This document shows, in pieces, positions 50,829 to 60,001 of a DNA stretch of 64,000 nucleotides; position 1 is the stretch's first letter, and each line of letters begins with the position of its first letter. The position numbers were made by a program, and so were the translations under genes. The notes below the pieces were generated by a model. It did not search any database. It was not told where the DNA came from and saw nothing but the letters and a program-made list of their open reading frames with translations. Origin of the DNA: Bog-473 sp963741995 (GTDB taxonomy: Bacteria > Actinomycetota > Acidimicrobiia > Acidimicrobiales > RAAP-2); assembly GCA_963741995.1 (NCBI GenBank), contig CAVUKI010000008.1, positions 1-64,000 on the forward strand, read 5' to 3'.

Positions 50829-51560
50829 TCAGGCGCCGAGATAGCTGGTGGACAGCGCCTCTTCCATCTCGGCCGGTGATCCCCGGTGCGCGATGATGCC
50901 CTGCAGGACGACCGCCGCACTGTCGGCGATGGGCAGCGCCGTCCGGGCGAACTGTTCGACGAGCAGGATGGAGAGGCCCGCCTCAGCCAGCTCACGGACC
51001 TTCTCGTAGAGCTGACCGACCACGATCGGCGCCAGCCCCATGGAGAGCTCGTCGAGCAGCAAGAGCTTGGGGTCGGTGGCGAAGGCACGCGCCAGAGCGA
51101 GCATCTGCTGTTCGCCCCCCGACAACGTCCCGGCCATCTGCTTCCGCCGTCCGCTGAGTTGGGGGAATTGCGTGTAGGCCACTTCCTCGATGCGATCCAT
51201 CGGCACCCCGACCTGGGTGGCCATCAAAAGGTTCTCCCGCACGCTGAGGTTGGGAAAGATGCCGCGCCCTTCGGGTACAGTGCAGATGCCCTTACGGGCT
51301 CGATCGTCCGCTGACATGGAGGTCACGAGGGCCCCTCCGAAGCACACGTCCCCGCTGTTCGGAGTCAGAGTGCCGGCGCAGACGTTGAGCATCGTGGTCT
51401 TGCCGCCTCCGTTGGGGCCGAGCAGTGCCATCACCGATCCGGCCGCAACTTCGAAGCTGACACCGTGGACGACCTCAATGGGTCCGTACCCGGCTCGGAT
51501 GTCGCGCAGCTCGAGGATCGGGGGGACCCCGAATTCGCCCGGGGACGCGGCATCACTCAC
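50829..51560 (-). CDS. livF: Branched-chain amino-acid-type ABC transporter ATPase (LivF)
   Basis: 243 aa. Walker A LLGPNGGGKTTM, Q-loop region, signature LSGGEQQMLALARAFA, Walker B LLLLDELSMGLAP and H-loop VEQFAR. The short length and ELSMGLAP sequence are typical of LivF. GTG start overlaps the livG stop. It energises the transporter with LivG. Confidence 0.92.
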   Translation of the reverse strand: MSDAASPGEFGVPPILELRDIRAGYGPIEVVHGVSFEVAAGSVMALLGPNGGGKTTMLNVCAGTLTPNSGDVCFGGALVTSMSADDRARKGICTVPEGRGIFPNLSVRENLLMATQVGVPMDRIEEVAYTQFPQLSGRRKQMAGTLSGGEQQMLALARAFATDPKLLLLDELSMGLAPIVVGQLYEKVRELAEAGLSILLVEQFARTALPIADSAAVVLQGIIAHRGSPAEMEEALSTSYLGA

Positions 51561-52285
51561 GGCGCACCGAGGTAGGCGTTGATCACGACCGGATCGTCCT
51601 TGACCTGGTCGGGCGTCCCACTGGCGATGATCTCGCCGTAGTCGAGGACATGAATGTGTTGGCAGGTGTCCATCACCAAGCCGACATCGTGCTCAACCAG
51701 GCAGATGGCGAGATCGCGCTCGTCGACCAGCTGGCGCAGCAGCCGTCCGAAGGCCTCTGTCTCCTGTTCCGTCTGTCCCGAGGCGGGCTCGTCGAGCAGG
51801 AGGACCTTCGGTTGGGTCATGAGGGCACGCGCCACCTCGACGACCCGCGCCCGACCGGTCGGCAGCTCGCTCACCTCGCGATCGGCCACGTCCCCGAGGC
51901 CCACGAGTCCAATGATGTGGTCCGTCTCGGCGCCGACGTTGATCCGACCGCGCCTCCCCCAGGTGTTGCGGATCTCGCCGGCCACCTGGATGTTGTCCCG
52001 CACCGTCAGCGAGGTGAAGAGCTCGAGCCGCTGATAGGTGCGGGAGAGCCCGCGGCGGGCCCGGCGGGCCGGTCCGGACTTCGTGACGTCGTGACCGTCG
52101 ATCGTCACCTTTCCGGACTTGGGCGCCAACAACCCGCTCACGACATTGAACAACGTCGTCTTGCCCGCCCCGTTGGGCCCGATGAGTCCGGTCACGCCCC
52201 CTTCGGCGACGGTCAACGAGACGTCGGTCAACACCTGGGCCCCACCGAAGGCCACGCACACTTCTGAGACTTCAAGGACGGGCAT
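51557..52285 (-). CDS. livG: Branched-chain amino-acid-type ABC transporter ATPase (LivG)
   Basis: About 242 aa from ATG 52285. Walker A LIGPNGAGKTTLFNVVSG, the LivG-type signature region ELPTGRARVVEVARALM (canonical LSGGQ replaced by LPTGR, as in other LivG-like proteins), Walker B VLLLDEPASG and H-loop VEHDVGLVMD. It overlaps the permease gene by 14 bp. The frame extends to 52417 but inside the permease gene. Confidence 0.9.
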   Translation of the reverse strand: MPVLEVSEVCVAFGGAQVLTDVSLTVAEGGVTGLIGPNGAGKTTLFNVVSGLLAPKSGKVTIDGHDVTKSGPARRARRGLSRTYQRLELFTSLTVRDNIQVAGEIRNTWGRRGRINVGAETDHIIGLVGLGDVADREVSELPTGRARVVEVARALMTQPKVLLLDEPASGQTEQETEAFGRLLRQLVDERDLAICLVEHDVGLVMDTCQHIHVLDYGEIIASGTPDQVKDDPVVINAYLGAP

Positions 52286-54473
52286 CGGCGACTCCTTCGA
52301 GTGGTTCCGCCGCGACGGCTGCCACCACCGGCCTCTCCCGGCCCGGAGGGGCCTTGACTGGGTCGAGGAAGGCCTCAGGTTGCACGAGCCGGCCGACAGC
52401 CGGCAGGGCGATGGCAATGAGGGCGGTGGCCAGCACGAGCCACCAGTTCCCCATCACCTTGGTGAGCACCAGAAGATACGCAACGATCTCGGCCATCACC
52501 CCGAGGAGCAGAACGCCCTTGGCCTGCCAGAGGGGCTTGTACCGGGCCACGATGTCGGGGACGGCCCCGCTCGGGTTGCGACCGAGGCTCACGCCGATCA
52601 GCGCCGGCGCCACCAGGGAGAGGTTGGCCAGGACGCTCCAGAAGCCGCCCCCGCCGCGGTCAGTGCTCAGGTTCGAGAAGGTCGAGGTCAAGGCCTGGAA
52701 GGCGGTCCCGGCCAGGATGCCGCCCATGAGGGCTCCGGCGACATTGCCGATTCCTCCGACGACGGTGAGCATCACGAGGGCCAGGCTGATGAAGATGATG
52801 TACGTGGTGGCGTTGACGCTCACCGACGCGCTCGACAACAGCACGCCGCCGAGGCCGGCGATCGCCGCAGAGATCATGAACACCGACAGCTTCAGCTTGA
52901 TCAGGTTCTGCCCCAGTGTGGCGGCGGCGGCAGGGCTGTCTTTCATGGCGGTCAGTCGCCGCCCGTAGTTGCTTCGCCGCAGTGCGATGAGGCCGATGCC
53001 GATCAGAATGAAGATGCAGGTCGACGTGGTGAGGAACGTCTTCGACGAGCTGAGGTCGAGCGGGCCGAGCTTGAGCGCCGGGATCTGCAGCGTGCCGTTG
53101 GGGAAGATCGAGTAACTCAGGTGGAAGATGGGCAAGACGTGCGGTGCGATGTCGGCGATGATCATGTCGGAGACGAAGACACCGAAGGCCAGGGTGGCCA
53201 GCGCCAGGTACAGACCACGAAGTCGCAGCGCCGGCAACGCGATGAGACCGCCCACGACCGCCGTGACGGCCACCCCGAGGAGGAGTCCCCAGAGGGTGAT
53301 CCGCTGGGTGAGCCCCGAACCGGAGAGGCCCAAGTGGAAAACGATGATCGTGGCGATCGCCCCGAAAGAGACCGGTGCCAGGTTGATCTCTCCGGCGTAC
53401 CCGGTGAGCAGGGTCAGGGACAGGGCGATGATGCCGTAGATGATGCCGACGGTCAGAGACCCCATGTCGCTGGAGCCCATGACCTGTTCGAGGGCCAGCA
53501 CGACGACAAGCAGGATCATGCCCCAAGTCACGGCGGAACGGATGGTTGGGACGGTGAACCGCTCCCTCGTGCGGAGCAGCGTCGCGCCGCGCAGCCGGTC
53601 CTGTGGCAGCACGATCAGGACCACGAAGAGGACGATCATCGGCAGCGCGATACGGAAGTTCGAGGCCCATTCCCACGATTCGGGGAAGTAGCCCAGCACA
53701 TATGTGCTGGCGAGCCCGAGGATGAGTGCCCCGGCGAAGGTGAGCCAGATGCTGCGGAGACGGCCGAACATCGCTGCGGCGATGGAGTCCAACACGAGCA
53801 GGGTCAGCACGTGGACGTCGAGCGTGCCTCCGCTGATCGGGGTGATGAGGATGCCGGCCAGCGCGGCCAGGGCACCACCGAGGGCCCAGGAAAACGCCGC
53901 CAGCCGCTCGGGCCGCCCGCCGTTGAGCTGCAGGAGGGCGGGATTGTCGACCACGGCTCGCATGGCGACCCCGGTTCGCGTGCTGGTGAACAGCAGGCGG
54001 ATGCCCACGGCGATCAGGACACCGCAGCCGAGTGCAATCGCCTCGTGGTCGGTGACATAGACACCGAAGAGCTTGAACTTTGCCGCGTTGCCGAAGAACA
54101 AGCCGTCCGTGCGGGGCACGCCAGGGTTCCAGATCCACTGCGCCAGCGCGATCAACCCCAGCATGATGCCGATGGTGACCACGATCTTGGTCACGTCAGC
54201 CGTCTGGCGGAGCCCCCGCATGATGACGACGTAGAGCACAATGCCCAGCAGGGGCGCGAGGACCACGAGCACGGTGAAGAGCGCGAGCGGTGCCGGCCAG
54301 TTCCAGCCGTACCGGAACTGCCAGTAGGTGAATGCCGCCAGCATCGCCATGGCGCCCTGGGCGAAGTTGAAGATGCCCGAGGTCGTGTAGGTGAGGACGA
54401 GACCCGAGGCCGCGATCCCGTAGACGGCGCCGGTGACCAGCCCGAGGATGGTGTAGGTGAGTAACAGGTGCAT
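52272..54473 (-). CDS. Fused LivH-LivM permease of a branched-chain amino-acid-type ABC transporter
   Basis: 733 aa. Residues ~1-290 are LivH-like (GLVTGAVYGIAASGLVLTYTTSGIFNFAQGAMAML; EAA-like GVAMRAVVDNPALLQLNGG), residues ~310-650 are LivM-like (IIYGIIALSLTLLTGYAGEINLAPVSFGAIA; NYGRRLTAMKDSPAAAATLG), plus a short C-terminal region with two spans. The two permeases are normally separate genes; here they form one polypeptide. It imports branched-chain amino acids or related compounds with LivF, LivG and the binding protein. Confidence 0.9.
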   Translation of the reverse strand: MHLLLTYTILGLVTGAVYGIAASGLVLTYTTSGIFNFAQGAMAMLAAFTYWQFRYGWNWPAPLALFTVLVVLAPLLGIVLYVVIMRGLRQTADVTKIVVTIGIMLGLIALAQWIWNPGVPRTDGLFFGNAAKFKLFGVYVTDHEAIALGCGVLIAVGIRLLFTSTRTGVAMRAVVDNPALLQLNGGRPERLAAFSWALGGALAALAGILITPISGGTLDVHVLTLLVLDSIAAAMFGRLRSIWLTFAGALILGLASTYVLGYFPESWEWASNFRIALPMIVLFVVLIVLPQDRLRGATLLRTRERFTVPTIRSAVTWGMILLVVVLALEQVMGSSDMGSLTVGIIYGIIALSLTLLTGYAGEINLAPVSFGAIATIIVFHLGLSGSGLTQRITLWGLLLGVAVTAVVGGLIALPALRLRGLYLALATLAFGVFVSDMIIADIAPHVLPIFHLSYSIFPNGTLQIPALKLGPLDLSSSKTFLTTSTCIFILIGIGLIALRRSNYGRRLTAMKDSPAAAATLGQNLIKLKLSVFMISAAIAGLGGVLLSSASVSVNATTYIIFISLALVMLTVVGGIGNVAGALMGGILAGTAFQALTSTFSNLSTDRGGGGFWSVLANLSLVAPALIGVSLGRNPSGAVPDIVARYKPLWQAKGVLLLGVMAEIVAYLLVLTKVMGNWWLVLATALIAIALPAVGRLVQPEAFLDPVKAPPGRERPVVAAVAAEPLEGVADARP

Positions 54474-54528
54474 GGCCGGAGCTCCTGTCGCTCAGGTCAG
54501 GCGGCAGGCGAGCTGATGTTCTGGGCGC

Positions 54529-55917
54529 TCACCCCTGAGGCTTGATCACGGTGGAGGTCGCGTACTGGGTGGCATAGCCCTGGGAGTTCAGGGTCGTGCC
54601 GATCACGGAGCCCGTGTTGGGTGCGACGTACTTCGGGGAGCAGTCGAACGTCCCGAGCTTCTTCGGGTAGGCCTGCACCCACTTTGTTCCGTCGAGCTTC
54701 ATCAGCAGGCCGCAGTTCGGCGGGATGTTCTTGGACGGGTTGCCCGACGCATTGAGGCCGCCGCCGGTCCAGTCCGTCACCTTGGCAAGGTGGTTGATCA
54801 TGCACTGGCGGGTCAGGGTGGAGCCGCACGCCTTGGCCTCGGTCGCCCAGAGGAGGAACGACGACGTCGCCTGCTCTCCCAGCTGTGAGGTGAGGCCGCC
54901 GTACTTCTTGACGATCGAGAGGTACTGGGACACGGCCGGAACGACCTTGGCCGCTTCGAGAGGCTCGTAGGACAGGCGGACGTAGGCGTTGTTGGCCAGC
55001 CCCTCGGTGTTCCATTGCGCGAAGGATGCCGTATAGGCGCCGGAGTCCATCACCCAGATCGGGTCGTAGCCGATCTGGTTCTCGGCCTCGAACGCGCCAT
55101 AGAGGGTCGGTCCGGGGGTGGCATCGTTGAAGATGATCTGTGCCCCGCAGCTCTGGAGCTTCTGCACGAACGGCGTGTAGTTCGCTTCGCCGTTGTAGTC
55201 GATGCTTGCCGTGCAATTGGGTAGGAACTTCCAGCCGGCCGTTGTGAATGCCTGCACGGCCTTGGCCGTCGAGGATTCCTGGGTGGACAGGGTCGAGTCG
55301 TACACGCCGACCTTCTTGGTCTTCGATCCGAAGAGCTTCTCGGCCTGGTACGCGCTCGACACCGGGCTGGCGTTGGCCGGGTTGGGCGACGCCTGGTACA
55401 TCTCGTAGGCGTTGGCCACCACCGGGGCAACCGTGAAGCCGGGCACGGAGGCCAGGTTGCAGCCCAGACGGGTCTGCTCGGCGGACCCGTCGAGTGCGAA
55501 GCCCTCACCGACCAGCATGAAGTCCTTGGAGCAGGCCTGGGTCATGGCCGAACCGACGTTGGTCACCGCGGCGTCGTAGTAGTCGCCGACGATCTTGCGC
55601 CCGCCGATGCCCCCCTGCGCGTCGCACCACGAGATCATGTCCTTGACCGCGTCGCCCATCTCCTGGTCGAGACCGGGGAGACCAGAGAAGCCCCGGTCGT
55701 CGCCGTAGGCCAGGTTGATGGTGGAATTGGTGACGCCCTTGTCCGTGGAGCCGGTGTCGTGCCCCTTGCCGCACGGCGACGCGAGCGTCCCGAACGTGGC
55801 GGAGGATGTTGACGCCGCACCGCCGGCCCCCGGGGCGATGAGCACCCCGGCTGCTGTCAGCGTGGTGAGCATCAGTGCCACCCCCAGACCCCGCAAAGCG
55901 GTGACCCACTTCATCAT
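54529..55917 (-). CDS. Periplasmic-binding protein of the Liv-type transporter
   Basis: About 462 aa from ATG 55917 (AGGGGG upstream; an earlier GTG at 55935 is possible). Signal peptide to ~GGAAS, then a Leu/Ile/Val-binding-protein fold: INLAYGDDRGFSGLPGLDQEMGDAVKDMISWCDAQGGIGGRKI, and VGVYDSTLSTQESSTAKAVQAFTTAG. No lipobox Cys. Three or more Cys pairs suggest disulfides. Ligand unknown: members bind amino acids, amides, aromatic acids or urea. Confidence 0.88.
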   Translation of the reverse strand: MMKWVTALRGLGVALMLTTLTAAGVLIAPGAGGAASTSSATFGTLASPCGKGHDTGSTDKGVTNSTINLAYGDDRGFSGLPGLDQEMGDAVKDMISWCDAQGGIGGRKIVGDYYDAAVTNVGSAMTQACSKDFMLVGEGFALDGSAEQTRLGCNLASVPGFTVAPVVANAYEMYQASPNPANASPVSSAYQAEKLFGSKTKKVGVYDSTLSTQESSTAKAVQAFTTAGWKFLPNCTASIDYNGEANYTPFVQKLQSCGAQIIFNDATPGPTLYGAFEAENQIGYDPIWVMDSGAYTASFAQWNTEGLANNAYVRLSYEPLEAAKVVPAVSQYLSIVKKYGGLTSQLGEQATSSFLLWATEAKACGSTLTRQCMINHLAKVTDWTGGGLNASGNPSKNIPPNCGLLMKLDGTKWVQAYPKKLGTFDCSPKYVAPNTGSVIGTTLNSQGYATQYATSTVIKPQG

Positions 55918-56065
55918 CCCAAACCCCCTGTTCACGGGACTAGACCCGAATCGGGTGCAGTCCGAACTCCCTAAGAAAACTTTAGAACACGTTCCTGTTT
56001 TGGCACACTAGCAATCCGGAGGTCAAAAATCTCTGCGCCAGCCGAGTGCCGATTGCAGGCCGGAC

Positions 56066-57329
56066 TTACGGACGATCCGCCGTCTCTATCTGGTAGTGGT
56101 TCGTGTAGTCCTTGAACTCCTCGGCCAGGCCGGGGTAAGTCCAACCGAAGTCGGCGGGGTCGTAGCGGTGCCTGCCGAAGGCATCTTGTGGACGATCCTC
56201 GAGGTAGGCGCGCATCCGGCGCGGCATGGAGGGGCCCGACCTCCTCGCCAAAGCCGGCGTACAGCGCACGGACGGCCTCGACGGGGTCCGCGACCAGGGA
56301 TTCGTAGTGGAGGTGCTGGCACCAGCCCTCGCCGGCCTTCTCGTCGAAGGCCATCGCCGAACGCAGCGCGAAGGCACATTTGCGCTTCCACTCCTCGGCC
56401 GTGGGGCGGGGGTCCTTCCGGCTCGTCAAGACGCGCTGGCCGGCGTTGGCCAGGCTGGCCAACGACGTCACCACTGGTCCCGGGTCCCGGTGTGTCCATA
56501 TGACCCGGGCGTCGGGGTAGGCGGCGAGCATGGCGTCGAGATGCCACAGATGATTGGGCGTCTTGAGGATCCAGCGCTCGGTGGGCTGGCGCGACTGCAG
56601 CGTCTGGAGGGCGAGCCGGTGCTGGGCGTAGGCCGACGTCATGTCGGCCTGCTCGAGCCAGCGTGCGTAGGTCGGGACGTGGGCTTGCGTCTCGAGGGCG
56701 AGCGCGCGCACGTCGTACATGAAGATGGCCACACATTCCTCGGCCACGGTGGCGCCGAATGGGTGCATGGCCTTGAGGGGCGGGTTGAGCTTCATCAGAC
56801 CGTTGAGATCCTTGGCATGGCGAGCGATACGCGGATCCTCCGCTGCCTCCTCCAGGGTCGTCGGCGGAACAGGATGGGCCGCTTCCCATTGCAGGAGCGG
56901 TCGGGCCACGGGGTCGAGCCCCAGCAGAATCGACAGCAGGCTGGTCCCCGTCCGGGGCAGGCCGACGATGATCCACGGACGCTCGATGCGGCCTTCATTG
57001 ACGGAAGGGTGCTCCTTCGACCAGCGCTGCAGGTCGATACGGTTGGCCAGCGCGCCCGCCAGCATTTTGGAGATCAGCAGGCGTCCAAAGGTCGTCAACT
57101 CGGCCTCGTCCTCGCAGGCGCGGAGGTAGACCTCGAGAGGCTCGCGGTAGGAGTCGCTCCCGAAGTCGTCGAAGCCTGCCTGCTTGGCCGCGGCAGCGAT
57201 CACCGACGATGGGCTGAGGGAGGGGAGCTCGAGCCCGAAGCGCGCCACCTGCGCGCCCGTCCAGTTGAGGGCCCGCAGAGGTGGGCTGCGCAGCTCGGAG
57301 TCGCGCCAGGTGTACTCGGCCGGGCTCAT
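56066..57329 (-). CDS. PAPS-type sulfotransferase family protein (frameshifted)
   Basis: From ATG 57329 (AAGGAG upstream). WIIVGLPRTGTSLLSILLGLDP is the 5'-phosphosulfate loop and WILKTPNHLWHLDAMLAAYPDARVIWTHRDP the 3'-phosphate-binding segment. The main frame is intact to GEEVGP, then runs into unrelated sequence to 55971. Removing one C from GGGCCCC near 56233 restores SMPRRMRAYLEDRPQDAFGR and YDPADFGWTYPGLAEEFKDY, ending at 56066, the usual family C-terminus. So there is one homopolymer indel, real or artefactual. Acceptor unknown. Confidence 0.83.
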
Positions 57330-57339
57330 CGGCTCCTTG

Positions 57340-58380
57340 TCACCCGATCTCGACAACCGTGCGGCCGACCGAACGACGCGCTTGGTGCTCGTCGAGCGCC
57401 CGCCCGGTCTCTTCCATGGAGATCCGCCGTCCCACGGCGGGACGGATCGTTCCGGCTGCGGCCAGACGCAGGAGGTCGGCGTGGATCTCGTCGGCCACGT
57501 CCCTACCGAAAGGGTTGAAACCGAACCGCCGCATGCCGGGATCGACCGAATCCGCCCAAGCCACCATGACCGCGACGATGTCGATGTTCCCTATGCACGC
57601 CATGCGCAGTGGCCGGCCGGTCATGCCGTTGGCGTCGTCGTCGGCGAACCCCACGGCCAGGTACCGGCCCCCGTGGGCAGTGCAGCGCCACGAGCGCTCC
57701 ACGAAATCGCCCCCGGTCAGGTCGTAGACCACGTCAGCGCCCGCATCGCCGGTGGCGACCAGGACCGCCTCGACGAAGTCCTCGGCCATATGGTCAATGA
57801 CCAAGTCGGCTCCGAGGGAGGAGCACAAAGCGCCCTTCTCCGGGCCGCCCGCGACCGCGATGACCCGTGCCCCGGCGGCCTTGCCGAGTTGGATCCCAGC
57901 GGTGCCGAGTCCGCTGGCGGCCGAGTGCACCACCAGCGTCTGGCCCGACTGGAGGCGCCCTCTTTTGAAGAGGGCGAGGTGCGACGTCTGGAACGACAAG
58001 AGAAAGGCGGTGGCCTCCACGTCGTCAAACTCCGGGGGGGCCTCGAACACTGAGATGGCGTCGGCAATGGCGTAGTCGGCGATGCCGCCGAGGGCGTTCT
58101 TGGTGATGGCGACGACGCGTTGGCCCAACCACGACTCGGCGCCCTCTCCGGCGGCGTCGACCACGCCGCAAACGTCCATACCCAGCGTGAACGGGGGAGG
58201 AGTGGGGACCGAGACGAGCTTGCCGAGGCAACGGTCGATGTCGTTGAAGTTGAGCGAGGCGGCGCTCACCTTCACCCGTACCTCTCCGGGTCCGGGTTCG
58301 GGACGCTCAATGGTCTGCACCGCCAGGACTTCGCCCGGTTGCCCGTGGCGGGTCACCTGCACCGCCTTCATGTCTGCCAC
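57340..58380 (-). CDS. NADPH:quinone oxidoreductase-like (zinc-free MDR) enzyme
   Basis: 346 aa. MKAVQVTRHGQPGEVLAV, PFTLGMDVCGVV, GRLQSGQTLVVHSAASGLGTAGIQLGKAAGARVIAVAGG (Rossmann nucleotide loop) and SVGRTVVEIG. No zinc-binding Cys cluster, so it is the quinone-oxidoreductase subgroup of medium-chain dehydrogenases. GGGGGAGG lies just upstream of GTG 58380. The sulfotransferase follows after 10 bp, so they form an operon. Confidence 0.88.
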   Translation of the reverse strand: MADMKAVQVTRHGQPGEVLAVQTIERPEPGPGEVRVKVSAASLNFNDIDRCLGKLVSVPTPPPFTLGMDVCGVVDAAGEGAESWLGQRVVAITKNALGGIADYAIADAISVFEAPPEFDDVEATAFLLSFQTSHLALFKRGRLQSGQTLVVHSAASGLGTAGIQLGKAAGARVIAVAGGPEKGALCSSLGADLVIDHMAEDFVEAVLVATGDAGADVVYDLTGGDFVERSWRCTAHGGRYLAVGFADDDANGMTGRPLRMACIGNIDIVAVMVAWADSVDPGMRRFGFNPFGRDVADEIHADLLRLAAAGTIRPAVGRRISMEETGRALDEHQARRSVGRTVVEIG

Positions 58381-58559
58381 GCGCCCTCCCCCTAGCCCAT
58401 AGGAATTCGGCCCCGACGAGACGTCGATGACGGCGCTCCCCGGAGCGCTGCGAGGTTACCGCTTCCCTCGGGACGCTCCCTGACCGTGGTGTCTGCCCGG
58501 TGGCGTTTCACGACGAGAGCTCCCACACATCGCCGGAGTTGTCGTTCCAGACAGAGGCC

Positions 58560-58850
58560 TCAACCCGAGGCGCCCGATTTGCGCCCCGCCGTGGCCCTGG
58601 TCCAGAGCGGGGACGGCCGCGAGGTCATGACCCGGCCCCTCGGGCCGAGGAAGGTCAGCTCCTCGTTGGCTCGCCGGACACGGTCCATCCCCTCGAATGC
58701 ACCCGATGATGGAACTCACAGAGGAGCGCGAGATTGTCGAGGTCGGTGCGGCCACCGGGTTTCCACGCCACGATGTGGTGCACGTTGGTGAAGGTCACGT
58801 TGGCACAGCCCGGGAAGCGGTGAGAGTCGCGGTCATCACGAGATGAACGG
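58560..58850 (-). pseudogene. C-terminal remnant of an HNH (DUF222/13E12-type) endonuclease
   Basis: On the minus strand the frame reads RDSHRFPGCANVTFTNVHHI, VAWKPGGRTDLDNLALLCEF and HHRVHSRGWTVSG, the HNH motif with His, Asn and metal Cys. It then breaks by one base and continues NEELTFLGPRGRVMTSRPSP to LWTRATAGRKSGASG. The DUF222 N-terminal domain is absent. Such proteins are abundant in actinobacteria; this copy is 5'-truncated with a frameshift. The 58381-58559 stretch beside it has no gene. Confidence 0.65.
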
Positions 58851-58890
58851 TCCCCGATCAGACGGGGGCGTCCGTCATGTGCGTACTTCT

Positions 58891-59703
58891 TTAGCGGTTT
58901 CCGAACGCTCCGCGCGGGTCGACACCGAGGTCGGGAATCGGCTGGTCCATCGCGAACCGGTAGAGGATCGTGCGCATGTACATCCCGGCGGCGGAGGCGT
59001 ACATGGAGATGCCGAAGAGCAGCACGAACCCGACGGCGGCCACCGGGACCCCGATGACGTAGGCGTGCTCGGCGATGCAGACCACACCGATGGCGACGAC
59101 CAGGAGGGCACCGAGCGACAGGCCGAGGAAGAGAAAACCGAATCGCAGACCCCCGCGAGCGATGGTGCCGAACCGAGACTTCAGGATTGAGGAGGAGCGC
59201 TTGATTGCCTCAATCGGCCCGACGTTTTCGAAGGCGAGGACGGGGATCACCAGGAAGGTCGCGACGGCCCAGGCCAGGCCACCGGCGACGCCGATGAGGC
59301 GGCCGACGAGCCCGAGCCGCTGCTCGAGCATGCGGATGGCCGTCCCCACCACGGCCGAGAGAATGGCCCAGCTGAAGATGACGTTGCGCCGCCCCCAGGC
59401 TTGGGCCAGCGACCCACGAATGGTGGGCGTCCTGCCTCCGATGCGATCGGTGGCGGCGAAGACCAATGCCACGTTGAAGATCACGGTCGCCGCGGTCGCC
59501 ACCACAGAGCCGCAGGCCAGAGCCACAATGATGGCGATCCCGTTGTGCCCGAGAGCGAGCGCAACCGGCCCGGCGATGATGGCGAATGCGATCACCCCGG
59601 TGATGGTCGCCATGACCGGGAGCCAGATCATCTGCCTGTCCTGCCTGAACAGCGAGAGCGACGCCCGGAGGATCGCCTTGCCGGTTGGGTTGTTCGCCGC
59701 CAT
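58891..59703 (-). CDS. DUF6159-family integral membrane protein
   Basis: 270 aa from ATG 59703. Six or so membrane spans in three pairs: LPVMATITGVIAFAIIAGPVALAL, IIVALACGSVVATAATVIFNVALVF, GVAGGLAWAVATFLVIPVLAF, and GFLFLGLSLGALLVVAIGVV. NVGPIEAIKRSSSILKSRFG before the third pair is a characteristic segment. The family has no known function. The 59704-60001 gap (298 bp) to the next gene holds both divergent promoters and nothing else recognised. Confidence 0.78.
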   Translation of the reverse strand: MAANNPTGKAILRASLSLFRQDRQMIWLPVMATITGVIAFAIIAGPVALALGHNGIAIIVALACGSVVATAATVIFNVALVFAATDRIGGRTPTIRGSLAQAWGRRNVIFSWAILSAVVGTAIRMLEQRLGLVGRLIGVAGGLAWAVATFLVIPVLAFENVGPIEAIKRSSSILKSRFGTIARGGLRFGFLFLGLSLGALLVVAIGVVCIAEHAYVIGVPVAAVGFVLLFGISMYASAAGMYMRTILYRFAMDQPIPDLGVDPRGAFGNR

Positions 59704-60001
59704 CCATCCGTCCCTCTGCCTCGCAGATCGCAACTGCAATCACATGAATCGGCGGGCGTAGGACGCGAGTTGTGCACTGTTGTTCGTCAGGTGAGATTTC
59801 GGCGGCACGCCGGCACGGCGGCCGAGGATGCCGGATGACGTCCTCCTTCTCGACCGCCGGCGGTGATCTCAGACAGGGACGGAGAGTTCACACGGCCGTA
59901 GCCTTCGGCGGGATCCCGTCTGTTACTACTTTCCCTGTGCAACGCCTCCGCGCTCCGCGCCGACCGTCGGAGTCGATCCGACCGCCCTCGAGGAGTGGGC
60001 G

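Noticed and set aside
52119..54464. 781-aa plus-strand frame opposite the Liv permease
   Set aside because: Low-complexity Asp/Glu/Gly-rich shadow of membrane codons.
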